Counted from the first letter of the stretch, positions 16,185 to 25,356 are shown. The stretch: DNA of 64,000 nt from Sandaracinaceae bacterium (GCA_016706685.1 JADJJE010000014.1:62001-126000), one strand, 5' to 3'. The notes: generated by a model from the sequence alone, not told the origin. Translations and numbers: made by a program.

Positions 16185-16895
16185 TCAGAGGGTGATGCCC
16201 TCGTGCTTCAGCAGCCCCTCGAGGGCGTCTTCCATGATCCGGCGCGCGTCCGCGGTGCTGCGGTAGAGGCCCGCGTGCATCAGCGCGTCCGCCGGGCTCT
16301 TGTTCTCGCAGTTGGCGGAGTAGTCCTCGAAGGCGCTCAGCGCGAGCAGCAGCTCCGACAGGTGGTTCGGACACTCGCACTCCACGCTCGACTCGATCTC
16401 GCGCAGCCGCCCCAGCTGGGCGCGCGTGAAGCGCCGCGGCGTGACGCCGGCCGTGATCCCCACGGTGGCCACCAGCAGCTGCTCGCGCGCCACGGGGCGT
16501 GGGCGCCGGGGGGCCTCTTCACCGCTCAGCATCTGCCGCACGATCACGCTGGTCATCTGGGCCTTGAGCGCGCCCAGGCTGATGGGCGAGCGGACCGTGC
16601 GCACCCCCGGACGGGTGACCTCGCGCAGCACCTCACGGCGGGTGAAGCCGTGCATGACGATGGCCAGCTCGGCGCCGGTGGCGTCCATCAGCCGACGCGT
16701 CTGGGCGGCCGCGTGCTCCTCCCCGCCGAGTAGGTCGAAGTCCAGCGCCAGCACGGTTGGCTCCGTGTCCCCGGCGTCGCGGACGAGCTGGTCCAGGTCC
16801 GTGCCGGTCCACACCACCTCCACGGGGCTCAGCTCTTGGGGGCGCTCCCGGAGCTGAGCCGGCAGCAGTTCATCGAGGATAGCGAGACGGGTCAT
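16185..16895 (-). CDS. uncharacterised two-domain protein, receiver-like N-terminus
   Basis: From ATG 16895 the product is 236 residues. Residues 1-115 have the beta-alpha rhythm of a degenerate response-regulator receiver (VLALDFDLLGGEEHAAAQ, ELAIVMHGF, RSPISLGALKAQM), but the phosphoacceptor neighbourhood is not canonical. Residues 155-230 form a helical domain with a Cys cluster (SVECECPNHLSELLLALSAFEDYS, then SANCEN). I have no firm family name. It may be a myxobacterial signalling module; the Cys residues might bind metal or a redox partner. An AT-rich upstream region with a dyad (16934-16962) suggests regulated transcription. Confidence 0.7.
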   Translation of the reverse strand: MTRLAILDELLPAQLRERPQELSPVEVVWTGTDLDQLVRDAGDTEPTVLALDFDLLGGEEHAAAQTRRLMDATGAELAIVMHGFTRREVLREVTRPGVRTVRSPISLGALKAQMTSVIVRQMLSGEEAPRRPRPVAREQLLVATVGITAGVTPRRFTRAQLGRLREIESSVECECPNHLSELLLALSAFEDYSANCENKSPADALMHAGLYRSTADARRIMEDALEGLLKHEGITL

Positions 16896-16933
16896 GAGCC
16901 AACCCTGTGGCCGAAAGTTGCACTCGTCAATGT

Positions 16934-16962
16934 TTTGTCCAGATAAAATCTGTGCAGACAAA
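16934..16962. promoter_or_regulatory. AT-rich dyad between divergent genes
   Basis: TTTGTC (16934-16939) and GACAAA (16957-16962) are inverted around a 17-bp centre that itself contains AGAT-AAA-ATCT. It lies in the 220-bp gap between the 16185-16895 gene and the divergent TPR gene, and reads TTGTC-like -35 elements on both strands. Possible shared promoter/operator. Confidence 0.35.
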
Positions 16963-17116
16963 TTCAGTCAGTCACTAAATGTAGGCCTGTGGCACCCGTG
17001 ACTTCTATTCCCGGCGGGTGATACCCTGGGTCATATCTCCTATGGCTCGGCGTGGCGGTCATGGGACGGGGCGGGGCCTCGGGTCGGCGGACGCGCGCAC
17101 TACAGATGGAGTGTCC

Positions 17117-18028
17117 ATGAAACGGTTCGTTCTTGGGTGGGTTGCTGGTGGGGTGGTCGCCGTGGGGATGTTGGCAGGGACGCATAGCGCGCAGGCGCAG
17201 ACGCCATCCACGCCGCCCGTGCAAGACCCGCAGCCGCCCGTGGAGCCCACGGAGCCCACGGATCCCCAGTCGTCGAATGATGACGAAGCGGCGCGCCGCC
17301 ACTTCCGCTTGGGCCAGGCGTACTACCAGAACGGACAATTCCCGCAGGCCGCCATCGAGTTCGAGCAGGCCTACCAGCTCTCGGGTCGCCCGCAGCTGCT
17401 CTACAACATCTACCTGGCTCACCGAGACGCGCTCCACACGCGGCAGTCCTACGAAGCGCTGCGCCAGTATTTGGACGAGGTGGCCGATCCGCCCGACGAA
17501 GATCACCTGCGCGCCCGCCTCCATCACCTCGAGGAGGCCCTGGCCGCGAACCCGGAGTCCGACCCGGAGGTCCAGCCGGACACCGAGACCAGCGATCCCA
17601 CGCCAACGCCCGTGACCACGGTCACGCCCGACCTCTCCGCCACGGCCGAGCCCGAGTCGAGCTCGCCCGTTCCGTTCGTGGTGATGGGCGCAGGCGGCGG
17701 CATGCTGGTGGGCGGCCTCGTGGCGGCGCTCATCTCGCGTGGGGCCCGCAGCGACCTCGACGCGCTGTGCGACGCCGATGGCGGCTGCCCCCCGGACAGC
17801 AACTGGGAGAGCTTGCGGGACAAGGGGCAGCGCTCGGCCCGCACGGCCGACGTGATGATTGGCGTGGGGGCGGCGGCGGCGGTGACCGGCGTGGTGCTCT
17901 ACTTCGTGATGCGCCCGGGTGACGACGACGAGCGCGCCAGCTCGAGCGACGCGGAGTCCGCGTCCGTGCAGGGCGGGTTCGGCTGTGACGCGACGGGCTG
18001 CATGGCCACCTTGGGAGGACAGTTCTGA
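17117..18028 (+). CDS. secreted or envelope TPR-repeat protein
   Basis: ATG 17117 follows a GGAG ribosome site (17108) and gives 303 residues. Residues 1-28 are a signal peptide (ending HSAQA). A Pro/Glu/Thr-rich linker leads to two TPR-like helix pairs at about residues 58-125 (ARRHFRLGQAYYQNGQFPQAAIEFEQAY, then YNIYLAHR). A second acidic/Pro/Thr linker follows. Two hydrophobic segments, about 192-213 and 246-268, anchor the C-terminus in the membrane. The TGA overlaps the ATG of the giant repeat lipoprotein (TGATG at 18026-18030), so the two are translationally coupled and probably work together at the envelope. This architecture is common and uncharacterised in myxobacteria. Confidence 0.8.
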   Translation: MKRFVLGWVAGGVVAVGMLAGTHSAQAQTPSTPPVQDPQPPVEPTEPTDPQSSNDDEAARRHFRLGQAYYQNGQFPQAAIEFEQAYQLSGRPQLLYNIYLAHRDALHTRQSYEALRQYLDEVADPPDEDHLRARLHHLEEALAANPESDPEVQPDTETSDPTPTPVTTVTPDLSATAEPESSSPVPFVVMGAGGGMLVGGLVAALISRGARSDLDALCDADGGCPPDSNWESLRDKGQRSARTADVMIGVGAAAAVTGVVLYFVMRPGDDDERASSSDAESASVQGGFGCDATGCMATLGGQF

Positions 18029-21000
18029 TGACCCGCATCTCCATGGTATCGCAGCGCGCCTCGCTCCTGCTCGGGTGGCTGCTGGCCTCGGGCGCCTTGA
18101 CGGCGGGCTGCGCCGGTGACTTCGACGAGTACTACGCGGCCGACGGCGGCCCGGCGGACGGGAGCGCCGACGGCCAGGTGCCGGAAGACGGCGACGTGGA
18201 CATGGAGACGGCCGACTTCGGCAGCGGGCCCTTCGATCTCGACGTCACCCTCGGAGGGACGGGCACGGGCAGCGTGGTGTCCGCGCCGAGCGGCATCAAC
18301 TGCGGGGTGGACTGCAACCAGAGCTATGCGGGAGGCACCGAGGTCACGCTCATCGCCACCGCCACCGAGCCGGCGGTCGTGCAGTGGGGTGGGGCGTGCG
18401 CCGGGACCGCGGCAGACGACGCCTGCGTGCTGGACATGACCCAGCCGCGCGCGGTGACGGTCAACTTCGTGATCCCCGTCTACACGCTCACGGTGGTCTA
18501 TGCGGGTGCGGGTCGCGGCGCCGTCACGTCGGATGACGGCATGGTGGACTGCGACGGAAACGGTGTGTGCGCCGTCGGCTTCGAGGTGGGGACCACCGTC
18601 ACGCTCAGCGCGTTGGCGGGCTTTGCGTCGTCCTTCAGCGGCTGGTCCATGGACTGCGCCGGCCTCGGCGAGTGCGAGCTCGTCATGGACGAGGACAAGA
18701 CCGTGGGGGTCACCTTCGACGACAGCGACGAGGTGTCCATGCTCATCTCGCGCGCCGGCACGGGTGAGGGCAGCGTCACCTCCGCCCCCGTGGGCATCGA
18801 CTGCGGCGCCACGTGCTCGGCGGTCTTCGAGCCGGGTGAAGAGATCACCCTCACGGCGGCCGCGGCGGCCGGCTCCACGTTCATGGGCTGGTCCGGCGAC
18901 TGCACCGGCACGGGTCTGACCTGCACCCTCACCATGAGTGCGGCGCGCAGCGTCACGGCCACGTTCAACGCCAACGTCTACACGCTTGGCGTCGAGCGCG
19001 CGGGCACGGGCATGGGCTCGATCAACACGGTGCCCAGCTCGGCCCTCGACTGTGGCACCACCTGTAGCCAGCTCTATCCTCACGGCACGGAGCTGGTGCT
19101 GAGAGCGATGCCCACCGCCGGCTCCACCTTCACGATGTGGAGCGGCGCGTGCTCCGGTACGGAGACGCTCTGTGCGTTGGAAGTCACCGAGGACGGTATG
19201 GCGACAGCCATCTTCACGCTGAACACCTACCGCGTGGACGCGGACGTGACGGGCCCGGGAAAGATCGTCTCCGGCGCCGGGGGCATCGACTGCGGCGCGG
19301 ACTGCGATCAGATCTACGAGCACGGCCGCATGGTGACGCTGAACGCCATCGCCAACGACGGCGCCGCGTTCGCCAGCTGGGGTGGCGCGTGCGCCGGAGA
19401 GCTGACCGCCACGTGCGTCATCACGGTCACGGCAGCGGCCAGCGTCTCGGCCACCTTCACCGCCACGCAGCACACCGTCACCGCGTCCACCACCGACGTC
19501 GGCGTGGGCACCATCACGTCGGATGACGGCGGCATCAGCTGCGGCGCCGACTGCATGTCCAGCGTGTCGTTCGGAGACGTCGTGACGTTCACGGCCGCGG
19601 CGGCGGGGGGCTCCACGTTCATCGGCTGGGGCGGGGACTGCGCGGCGGAGCCCACCAACGTCTGCACGCTCACCATCGTCGGCGACACCACGGTGAGCGC
19701 CGCGTTCGTCATCGGCAACGAGTTCCTGACCGTGACCAAGTCCGGCACCGGGCAGGGCACTGTCGCCAGCGACGTCGCGGGCATCAGCTGCGGCGCCACC
19801 TGCGCCTCGTCGTTCCCGAACGGCACCATGGTCGAGCTGACGGCCACGCCGGCGGTCGGCTCCACGTTCACCAGCTGGTCGGGCGGCGTGTGTTCCGGCT
19901 CGTTGCCCACGTGCACCGTGATGGTGGACGACATGATCAGCGTGACGGCCGAGTTCACCGTGGACCAGCACACGCTGGACGTGGACCTCACGGGCGCGGG
20001 CAGCGGCACCGTCTCGAGCACCAGCGGCACCATCCTGTGCGGCACGGGCGGGGCGATGTGCAGCGAGACCGTCAACTACGGCACCACCCGCACGCTGAGC
20101 GCGTCATCGGACGCCGACAGCGTCTTCGTGGGTTGGGGCGGCGTGGAGTGCCCGGGCACGGGCCCCTGCATGGTGTCGGTCACCGCGGACGTCACGGTCC
20201 AGGCCCTCTTCGAGCCTGCGCCGTACGTGCTGACCGTGGCCAGAGGCGGCACGGGCACGGGCACGGTCGTCAGTGACGTGGCGGGCATCAACTGCGGCGC
20301 CGACTGCGACGAGACCTATCGGCATGGCGACATCATCGTGCTGACCGCCACGGCCAGCGCCACCAGCGACTTCGCGGGCTGGAGCGGCGCGGGCTGCGGC
20401 GCCGCCATGCAGTGCATGGTGACGCTCACCCAAGCGCAGACCGTGACCGCGCAGTTCAACCTCAAGCAGCACACGCTGACGGTGACCAAGCAGGGCAACG
20501 GCGCCGGCACGGTCACCTCGTCGCCGGGCGCCATCAGCTGCGGGGCCGCCTGCAACGCCTCCTACAGCCACGATACGGTGGTCACCCTGACGGCCACTCC
20601 GTCTGCCGGCAGCGATTTCACCACCTGGGGTGGCGCCTGCAGCGGCACCGGCACGTGCATGGTCACCATGGACCAAGTGCGGGACGTCACGGCCACCTTC
20701 ACGCTCCGCCAGTACACGCTCACGGTCACGCGCAACGGGACCGGCTCGGGCACGGTGTCGTCCACTCCGGCGGGCGTCACGTGTCCGGCCAGCGGCGCGT
20801 GCACGGGCACGTTCAACCACGGCACGGTGGTGCAGCTGTTGGCCAACCCGGCCTCGTCCAGCGACTTCACCATGTGGATGGGCGCGGGCTGCACGGGCAA
20901 CGGCACCTGCAACGTGACCATGACGGCCGCCACCACGGTGCCCGCTTACTTCACGCTCAAGCAGCACCAGCTCCTGGTCACTGTCGGCGGGTCGGGATCC

Positions 21001-22575
21001 GGAACGGTGACGTCCAATCCTGCGGTGATCAGCTGCACCAAGACCGGCGGAACGTGCATGTCCAACTTCACGCACGGCACCTCGGTCACGCTCACGGCGG
21101 CGGCCACCAGCGGCGGCGGCAACACGTTCGCGGCGTGGGGCGGTGCCTGCACGGGCGTCCTGACCAACATGTGCACCGTGGGCATGACCGAGGCGCGCAA
21201 CGTCAGCGCCAGCTTCACCGTCGGCAGCAACAACCTCACCGTGTCCGTGAGCGGGACGGGCACCGTCACGTCCAACGTGGGCGGCATCTCGTGCACGTCC
21301 TCGGGTGGCATGTGCACGCAGAGCTACACGTTCGGCCAGGTGGTGCGCTTGACCGCCGCACCAGGCGTGGGCCGCAGCTTCGGCGGCTGGGGTGGCACCT
21401 GCATGACCGCCGGTATGGCGCTCACCTGCGACGTCACCATGGACGCCTCCAAGTCCGCCACGGCCACGTTCAACGTGCTGACCTACCCGGTGGAAGTGGA
21501 GATCGACGCGGCCGGCTGGGGCACCGCGCAGACTCCGGCGAAGGAGATCGACTGCCCGGGTGACTGCGACGAGACGTTGGCGCACGGGACCACGATCACC
21601 ATCCAAGCGCTCCCCAACCCTGGGTACACCTTCGAGGGTTGGGTGGACGACACGCCCGGCGCCACGGGCGGCGACTGCACGGACCTCAACCCGGCCTACT
21701 GCACCATCAACGTCACGCAGGCTCGCCAACTGCGCGCCAAGTTCAGGCCCATCTACCACACGGTCACCGTGTCGAAGGCGGGCAACGGGAACGTCATCTC
21801 CACCGGCGGCGCCATCAACTGCGGCACCACCTGCTCGGGGTCGTTCCCCACGGGGGCAACGCTCCAGCTCACGGCCATGGCGGGCACGGGCAGCAGCTTC
21901 TCGTCGTGGACGGGGGCGTGCGCAGGCCAGGGGCCTGTCTGCAACTTGAACATCACGGGCCCGGTGAGCACGCAGGCGGTCTTCACGCTCAACAGCTATC
22001 CGGTCACCGTGTCGTTCACGGGGCTGTCGGTGGGAGACGTGCAGACTACCGACGGGTCCATCAGCTGCAGCGTGAACGGGGGGGCAGGCTGCACGGACAT
22101 GGTCTCGCACGGCACCACGCTCACGTTCGTGGCGGGGGACATCTCCCCCCGCAGCAACGGTCCGGGAGCCAAGTTCGTGCGGTGGGCCTCCGGGCCTTGC
22201 GCCAACTCGACGTCCAGCAGCTGCACCACCACCGTCGCCGGTTCCATGAACGTGCAGGCGGAGTACGGCGCGACGCGCATCCTGACGGTGAACGTCACGG
22301 GTGGTCAGCTCACCAGCAACGAGCGCGTCGTGGTGCAGAACGTGGACTTCCCCTCCACCATCTGCGGTCCCGGCTTCAACGTCGGCTACGTCAACCCGCC
22401 GTGCGACTTCATCGTCCGCGAAGGGACGGCGGTTTCGCTCTCGGCGCTCCCCACGACGTTCCTCGGGTTTGCGAACTGGATGGTGCCGGTGCCACTCGGG
22501 TGCAACCCGAACAACGCCTCGTGCGGCTTCAACATGGGTCCACTCAACTTCACGATGACCGCTGATTTCGACTGA
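18028..22575 (+). CDS. giant lipoprotein with about 17 divergent InlB B-like repeats
   Basis: This 1,515-residue lipoprotein has lipobox LTAGC (Cys28), an Asp/Gly-rich linker to about residue 68, and then tandem repeats of ~80-90 residues to the end. Each unit opens with a strand like LTVTKxGTGxGTVxS, has a GIxCGxxC pair, a TxVTLTAxPxxGSxFxxW strand and a WxGxC cysteine, and closes with VTATF. I count 16 clear units plus a divergent last one. This matches the divergent InlB B-repeat (beta-grasp-like) family, with 2-4 cysteines per unit likely forming disulfides. It probably projects from the outer surface as an adhesive rod. It is coupled to the TPR protein gene upstream. Confidence 0.88.
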   Translation: MTRISMVSQRASLLLGWLLASGALTAGCAGDFDEYYAADGGPADGSADGQVPEDGDVDMETADFGSGPFDLDVTLGGTGTGSVVSAPSGINCGVDCNQSYAGGTEVTLIATATEPAVVQWGGACAGTAADDACVLDMTQPRAVTVNFVIPVYTLTVVYAGAGRGAVTSDDGMVDCDGNGVCAVGFEVGTTVTLSALAGFASSFSGWSMDCAGLGECELVMDEDKTVGVTFDDSDEVSMLISRAGTGEGSVTSAPVGIDCGATCSAVFEPGEEITLTAAAAAGSTFMGWSGDCTGTGLTCTLTMSAARSVTATFNANVYTLGVERAGTGMGSINTVPSSALDCGTTCSQLYPHGTELVLRAMPTAGSTFTMWSGACSGTETLCALEVTEDGMATAIFTLNTYRVDADVTGPGKIVSGAGGIDCGADCDQIYEHGRMVTLNAIANDGAAFASWGGACAGELTATCVITVTAAASVSATFTATQHTVTASTTDVGVGTITSDDGGISCGADCMSSVSFGDVVTFTAAAAGGSTFIGWGGDCAAEPTNVCTLTIVGDTTVSAAFVIGNEFLTVTKSGTGQGTVASDVAGISCGATCASSFPNGTMVELTATPAVGSTFTSWSGGVCSGSLPTCTVMVDDMISVTAEFTVDQHTLDVDLTGAGSGTVSSTSGTILCGTGGAMCSETVNYGTTRTLSASSDADSVFVGWGGVECPGTGPCMVSVTADVTVQALFEPAPYVLTVARGGTGTGTVVSDVAGINCGADCDETYRHGDIIVLTATASATSDFAGWSGAGCGAAMQCMVTLTQAQTVTAQFNLKQHTLTVTKQGNGAGTVTSSPGAISCGAACNASYSHDTVVTLTATPSAGSDFTTWGGACSGTGTCMVTMDQVRDVTATFTLRQYTLTVTRNGTGSGTVSSTPAGVTCPASGACTGTFNHGTVVQLLANPASSSDFTMWMGAGCTGNGTCNVTMTAATTVPAYFTLKQHQLLVTVGGSGSGTVTSNPAVISCTKTGGTCMSNFTHGTSVTLTAAATSGGGNTFAAWGGACTGVLTNMCTVGMTEARNVSASFTVGSNNLTVSVSGTGTVTSNVGGISCTSSGGMCTQSYTFGQVVRLTAAPGVGRSFGGWGGTCMTAGMALTCDVTMDASKSATATFNVLTYPVEVEIDAAGWGTAQTPAKEIDCPGDCDETLAHGTTITIQALPNPGYTFEGWVDDTPGATGGDCTDLNPAYCTINVTQARQLRAKFRPIYHTVTVSKAGNGNVISTGGAINCGTTCSGSFPTGATLQLTAMAGTGSSFSSWTGACAGQGPVCNLNITGPVSTQAVFTLNSYPVTVSFTGLSVGDVQTTDGSISCSVNGGAGCTDMVSHGTTLTFVAGDISPRSNGPGAKFVRWASGPCANSTSSSCTTTVAGSMNVQAEYGATRILTVNVTGGQLTSNERVVVQNVDFPSTICGPGFNVGYVNPPCDFIVREGTAVSLSALPTTFLGFANWMVPVPLGCNPNNASCGFNMGPLNFTMTADFD

Positions 22576-22608
22576 CACGGAGCGGGCGCCCTCTATGATC
22601 GGGGCGTC

Positions 22609-23307
22609 ATGCCCGGACCTGTCGAAGCCGCCGCGCCCCGCTCCCTCCACTTCGAGTACTGGTCTGATCCACTCTGCATCTGGGCGTACGTCGCCCAGGG
22701 CAAGCTGGAGCGCGTGATCGAGGAGTGGGGCCCACACCTCTCCATCCGCTATCGCATCGTGCCGGTCTTCGGCAGCCTGCCGCGGCGCTTCGCGTCGGGG
22801 AGCTGGTCTGCCGAAGGGCCCGCAGGGCGCCGTGTGGCCACCGCCGAGGTGGCTCGCGCGCAGGGCTGCCACGGAGTCAGCGGGGATCTGTGGACGGGCG
22901 ACATGCCCTCCTCCTCGTGGCCTGCGGGTGCCGCCGCGAAGGCGGTGTTCCTGCTCGAGCAGCGCGGCGAGGCGGGGCCCGGCAGCGGCGCAGCGTACCT
23001 GCGTGCGCTTCGACGACGGGCGTTCGAGGCCAACGAGAACATCTGCCGACGCGTGGTGCAGCTGTCCGTCGCCGAGGAGACGGGCGTCGACCCACAGCGC
23101 TTGGACGCGCTGCTCGATGACGGCTTGCCCTTCGCGTTGCTCGCCGAGGATGACGAGGATCGCCGCACGGCCGGCGTACGCGGCTCGCCCAGCTACGTCT
23201 TCGACGGTGGTCGCGCGGTGCTCTACGGGAACTTCCCCTTCGAGGTGTTGCACTCCACGATGGAGCAGCTGCTGCGCGGACTGGGCATCGGCGCCTCGGC
23301 CTGCTGA
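22609..23307 (+). CDS. DsbA-family (FrnE-like) thioredoxin-fold protein
   Basis: This 232-residue cytosolic protein starts with a thioredoxin-like strand and the active-site region YWSDPLCIWAYV (residues 18-29). The insertion of a helical domain and the cis-Pro loop GVRGSPSYVFDG (near residue 190) match the DsbA/FrnE/HCCA-isomerase family. The usual CxxC is reduced to a single cysteine (CIWA), so ordinary dithiol oxidoreductase chemistry is unlikely; a glutathione-transferase-like or isomerase role is possible. It is 33 bp downstream of the giant lipoprotein gene but has no export signal. Confidence 0.8.
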   Translation: MPGPVEAAAPRSLHFEYWSDPLCIWAYVAQGKLERVIEEWGPHLSIRYRIVPVFGSLPRRFASGSWSAEGPAGRRVATAEVARAQGCHGVSGDLWTGDMPSSSWPAGAAAKAVFLLEQRGEAGPGSGAAYLRALRRRAFEANENICRRVVQLSVAEETGVDPQRLDALLDDGLPFALLAEDDEDRRTAGVRGSPSYVFDGGRAVLYGNFPFEVLHSTMEQLLRGLGIGASAC

Positions 23308-23353
23308 CTACCCGCCACGGACCCAGCGGGGTGATCTGGGGTATCGTTCCCAC

Positions 23354-23956
23354 GTGGACGCCTCGGCCTACCCCCGAACGACGAGCTACCTGCGCCGCCT
23401 GCCGGCTGGGCTGCTCTCGCATCCGCATTGCGAGAGCAAGGCCTCGCTCTACAGGGAGGCCCTGCGCAACCTGCCACGCAAGCTCGATCTCGACGGGCTC
23501 GATCCACTGCTGGCGGACTACGTGCGCGACCCCCTGCCCATGTCGTCGTGGGTGCCGGAGGTCGTGAACACCGCGCTGTACCTGGCCATCGCGGACCAGG
23601 TCTTTGGCGAGGACGACAAGTTCCTGCTGTGGGTCTCGGACTTCAGCCAGCGTGTCTTCGAGGCCCCGATGTACCGCGTGTTGATGGCGGTGGCGTCCCC
23701 CGAGCGGCTGGCGGCAGGCGGCGAGCGGCGCTGGAACAACTTCCACACGGGGGTCGACTACGAGCTGAAGGTGGTCGAGCGCGGGACCCACAGCCGCTTC
23801 AGCTTCCCGCCGTACCTCTATGACAGCCTCGCCCTGCGGGCCACCCTGAAGGCCATCGAGGCCGCCTACCGCGCGAGCGGCGCGCGCGGGGCCACCTCCG
23901 GAGCTCATCGCCATTGGGCCGACCACTGCGGAGTTCCGGATCATCTGGTACCCTGA
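23354..23956 (+). CDS. TIGR02265/DUF2378-like myxobacterial protein
   Basis: From GTG 23354 the product is 200 residues (no better start in frame). It is soluble and mainly helical. The order of features (LPRKLDLDGLDPLLADYVRD, then ALYLAIADQVFGED, then a central MYRVLMAVASPERL, then WNNFHTGVDYELK, and a C-terminal beta part) resembles the TIGR02265/DUF2378 paralogous family first noted in Myxococcus, whose function is unknown. I am not certain of the family. It is 46 bp after the DsbA-like gene, and the next gene follows at 38 bp, so a small operon is likely. Confidence 0.65.
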   Translation: MDASAYPRTTSYLRRLPAGLLSHPHCESKASLYREALRNLPRKLDLDGLDPLLADYVRDPLPMSSWVPEVVNTALYLAIADQVFGEDDKFLLWVSDFSQRVFEAPMYRVLMAVASPERLAAGGERRWNNFHTGVDYELKVVERGTHSRFSFPPYLYDSLALRATLKAIEAAYRASGARGATSGAHRHWADHCGVPDHLVP

Positions 23957-23994
23957 GCGGCCGGCGCGCTGAGAAGGTGCGCGAGGAGGAGCGC

Positions 23995-24453
23995 ATGCAA
24001 GAGCCCCACGTCGACGACCGCTACTTCCCGCTGGTGGTGAACACCATTCCGGAGCGCATCCAGGCCGAGCACCTCCCCGCGTTCTTCGCCAAGACGGAGG
24101 CCATCCTCCGGCGGCGCCAGCCCTACGTCACCATCTCCGACGTCACCGCCTGCCGCGAGCTGCCCAACGCGATGGTGCGCAAGGCGCTCGCCGACTGGAG
24201 CAAGGAGTTCGACCCGCTGATGAAGCAGTACTCCGCGGGCTCCGCCATCGTCATCACCTCACCGCTGGTACGCGGTGGCCTGACCGCCCTCTTCTGGCTG
24301 GCCCCGCCGCCGTACCCACAGCAAGTGGTGGCCACTCTCAACGAAGCCGTCGACGTCGTCAGCCGGTACTACACCGCGGATGGCCACGCGCTGCCCGAGG
24401 GCTTCCGCACGTACGCCGCCGAGGCACGCGCCAAGCCGCGGCGCGCGGGGTAG
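23995..24453 (+). CDS. small STAS/SpoIIAA-like protein of unknown function
   Basis: ATG 23995 follows a strong purine-rich ribosome site (GAGGAGGAG, 23982-23991). The product is 152 residues. The pattern resembles the STAS-like/SpoIIAA-like proteins common in Myxococcota: a strand (FPLVVNTIPERI), a helix (EHLPAFFAKTEAILRR), strand YVTISDVTAC, helix with the MVRKALADW motif, then strand AIVITSPLVRG and a helix. The assignment is by eye. These proteins are often partners in signalling. Immediately after the stop codon comes a hexanucleotide repeat tract. Confidence 0.65.
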   Translation: MQEPHVDDRYFPLVVNTIPERIQAEHLPAFFAKTEAILRRRQPYVTISDVTACRELPNAMVRKALADWSKEFDPLMKQYSAGSAIVITSPLVRGGLTALFWLAPPPYPQQVVATLNEAVDVVSRYYTADGHALPEGFRTYAAEARAKPRRAG

Positions 24454-24466
24454 GGCGGGGGAGGGC

Positions 24467-24598
24467 GAGACCGAGGCCGAGACCGAGGCCGAGACCGAGA
24501 CCGAGGCCGAGACCGAGGCCGAGACCGAGGCCGAGGCCGAGACCGAGACCGAGGGCGAGACCGAGTCGGAGACCGCGGCCGAGTCCGCAGCCGAGTTC
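24467..24598 (+). repeat. GAGRCC hexanucleotide tandem repeat
   Basis: About 22 tandem hexamers, mostly GAGACC or GAGGCC, drift to GAGTCC and GCAGCC at the end. The tract starts 14 bases after a stop codon. It has no stops in some frames and would encode Glu-Thr/Glu-Ala or, on the other strand, Gly-Leu repeats; I treat it as a microsatellite, not a gene. Confidence 0.85.
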
Positions 24599-25047
24599 AG
24601 GCGTGCGCGCAGGGCGGAGCACCCGAAGCGGCGCTCGCAGGGTCGAGCTGCACTCCCGTTGCCTCGATCGATGGCCGATGAGCGTAGCGCGTTGCCCTCG
24701 CCTCGCTGGCACGTTGCTGGCGTTGAGGAACCCGTCGGCCCGCGGCCCCGCGATGAACGGATCGAGAGGCGCGCTCGATGTGTTCATCGGCTTCGTGGCG
24801 GAGGTTGAACGCAAGGCCCACGCGAGGTTCACCGTGGTGGTCCTGCACCTCGCGGCGCGTGCGAAGGGTGTGCACCCCGCAGAAGGGGATGGGGGCCGGC
24901 TGACGCCGCGGAAGCTGCCGAGCAGCGCTGCGTCGGCCGGCCTCGGACTCGGTCAGCCTCGGACTGCTGGTCTCGGCCTCGACTGTCTCGACTCGGCCTG
25001 GTGGTGTCGGGGCCCGCCATGGGTACTACGAGCTCCGGCCGCTCGAT
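24599..25047. other. 449-bp stretch with no recognisable gene
   Basis: Frames stay open in several phases, but none gives a protein that looks real, and there is no good start with a ribosome site. The stretch may hold the decayed remains of a small gene. The frame of the following rhodanese can be read upstream as GYYELRPLDV to about 25021 without a start codon, so its N-terminus may have been lost or may start at a non-standard codon. Confidence 0.4.
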
Positions 25048-25356
25048 GTGCTGGGGTGTCAGGACCTCGTGTTGGTGGATGTGCGGCCGCTCGTGGATCT
25101 CACGCGTGGGTTCGGGCACATCGCGGGGGTGCGGCAGCGGCTGGGGGCGGACGTGCGTGCGAGTGGGCTCCCACTGCCGAAGAACACGCCGGTGGTGCTG
25201 GTGTGCAACAACGGCCACGAGAGCCGACGCCTGGTCATCGCGCTCGTCGCGGAGCACGGCTTCACCGAGGTGTTCCACCTGGTGGGCGGGATGCTGCGGT
25301 GGACCGCCGAGGAGCGGCCCGTGAGCATGACGCCCAGCTGGGTGGTGCTGCCGTGA
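25048..25356 (+). CDS. rhodanese-like protein, possibly truncated
   Basis: From GTG 25048 the product is 102 residues. It shows the rhodanese pattern LVLVDVRPLVDL, HIAGVRQ, PVVLVCNNGHESRRL and a final LVGGMLRW. The catalytic loop normally reads CxxGxRS; here it is CNNGHESR with the Cys retained, so sulfur transfer is possible. Homology seems to extend about nine residues upstream of the first start codon (GYYELRPLD), which suggests a lost N-terminus or unusual start. The stop overlaps the folK start (GTGA at 25353-25356), so the two are translationally coupled. Confidence 0.75.
   Translation: MLGCQDLVLVDVRPLVDLTRGFGHIAGVRQRLGADVRASGLPLPKNTPVVLVCNNGHESRRLVIALVAEHGFTEVFHLVGGMLRWTAEERPVSMTPSWVVLP

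Noticed and set aside
20104..23253. A long minus-strand open frame opposite the giant repeat lipoprotein.
   Set aside because: The plus-strand frame has a lipobox, regular Cys-paired repeats and a coupled start, so the opposite frame is only compositional.
24467..24598. Possible CRISPR array.
   Set aside because: The unit is six bases with no unique spacers.
24380..24808. A reading frame rich in Glu-Thr/Glu-Ala through the hexamer repeat.
   Set aside because: It is generated by the microsatellite itself and lacks a ribosome site or a domain.
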